From Gammaproteobacteria bacterium (lineage in GTDB: Bacteria > Pseudomonadota > Gammaproteobacteria > Enterobacterales > GCA-2746155): a DNA stretch of 5,182 nucleotides. Every line of letters begins with the position of its first letter. Position 1 is the first letter of the stretch. Shown in pieces: positions 5,133-5,182 of the stretch. The notes under the pieces were generated by a model that made no database searches, had not been told where the DNA came from, and was given only the letters and a program-made list of their open reading frames with translations. The position numbers and the translations under genes were made by a program. The stretch spans positions 1 through 5,182 of the forward strand of contig JAAGZM010000195.1 of NCBI GenBank assembly GCA_024206355.1, read 5' to 3'.

Positions 5133-5182
5133 TCAGGAAATATCACCCAAAGCATATACCAGATGATATGGGAAGGAGTACG
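5133..5182 (+). other. Downstream edge with Shine-Dalgarno-like sequence
   Basis: After the stress-protein stop there is no clear terminator. A weak inverted repeat CATAT (5153-5157)/ATATG (5166-5170) is followed by AAGGAG (5173-5178), which could be the ribosome site of a third gene starting just beyond the window. If so, the operon may be longer than two genes. Confidence 0.35.

Overview
This 5.2 kb stretch of AT-rich DNA looks like a proteobacterial chromosome, most likely a low-GC gammaproteobacterium. The reasons are the style of the SulP transporter, a histidine-kinase remnant of RstB/CpxA type, an IS6-family transposase remnant and ordinary Shine-Dalgarno sites. The genus cannot be fixed from the sequence. 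All genes worth keeping read left to right; the only leftward feature is a transposase remnant.

Layout: (1) Positions 1-72 hold two near-identical 36-bp tandem repeat units, probably the end of a longer array that continues beyond the left edge. (2) A small four-helix membrane protein (237-632) follows a perfect 17-bp palindrome and an unusual ATGATATGA start region. (3) An 848-bp stretch (633-1480) has no convincing gene. It does contain a dense series of inverted repeats, an orphan strong Shine-Dalgarno and a coding-like fragment without a start, so it is either decayed sequence or an undescribed structured element. (4) A small, basic, secreted four-cysteine protein of unknown family (1481-1888) has its own promoter-like sequence and ribosome site. 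(5) Positions 1990-2540 are a scar: the C-terminal part of an IS6-family transposase (minus strand) abuts the C-terminal part of a sensor histidine kinase (plus strand). The kinase remnant has also lost its G1 box. (6) Positions 2540-2784 carry hairpins, a good sigma70-type promoter and a leader with two mutually exclusive stems. (7) A SulP-family anion transporter with a STAS domain (2785-4278) overlaps by one base a tandem-domain universal stress protein (4278-5132), forming a two-gene operon. The last bases carry a Shine-Dalgarno-like sequence for a possible next gene outside the window.

The best-supported functional unit is the sulP-usp pair. The transporter probably imports an inorganic anion (bicarbonate or sulfate class) and the stress protein is translationally coupled to it, perhaps as a cytoplasmic nucleotide-sensing partner. 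The rest is an accessory-like region shaped by insertion-sequence activity, with two small lineage-restricted genes. I did not find a clear new multi-gene system. The most original signals are the hairpin-rich gap, the alternative stems in the sulP leader, the minimal start-stop ORF before the first gene, and the 36-bp repeat.
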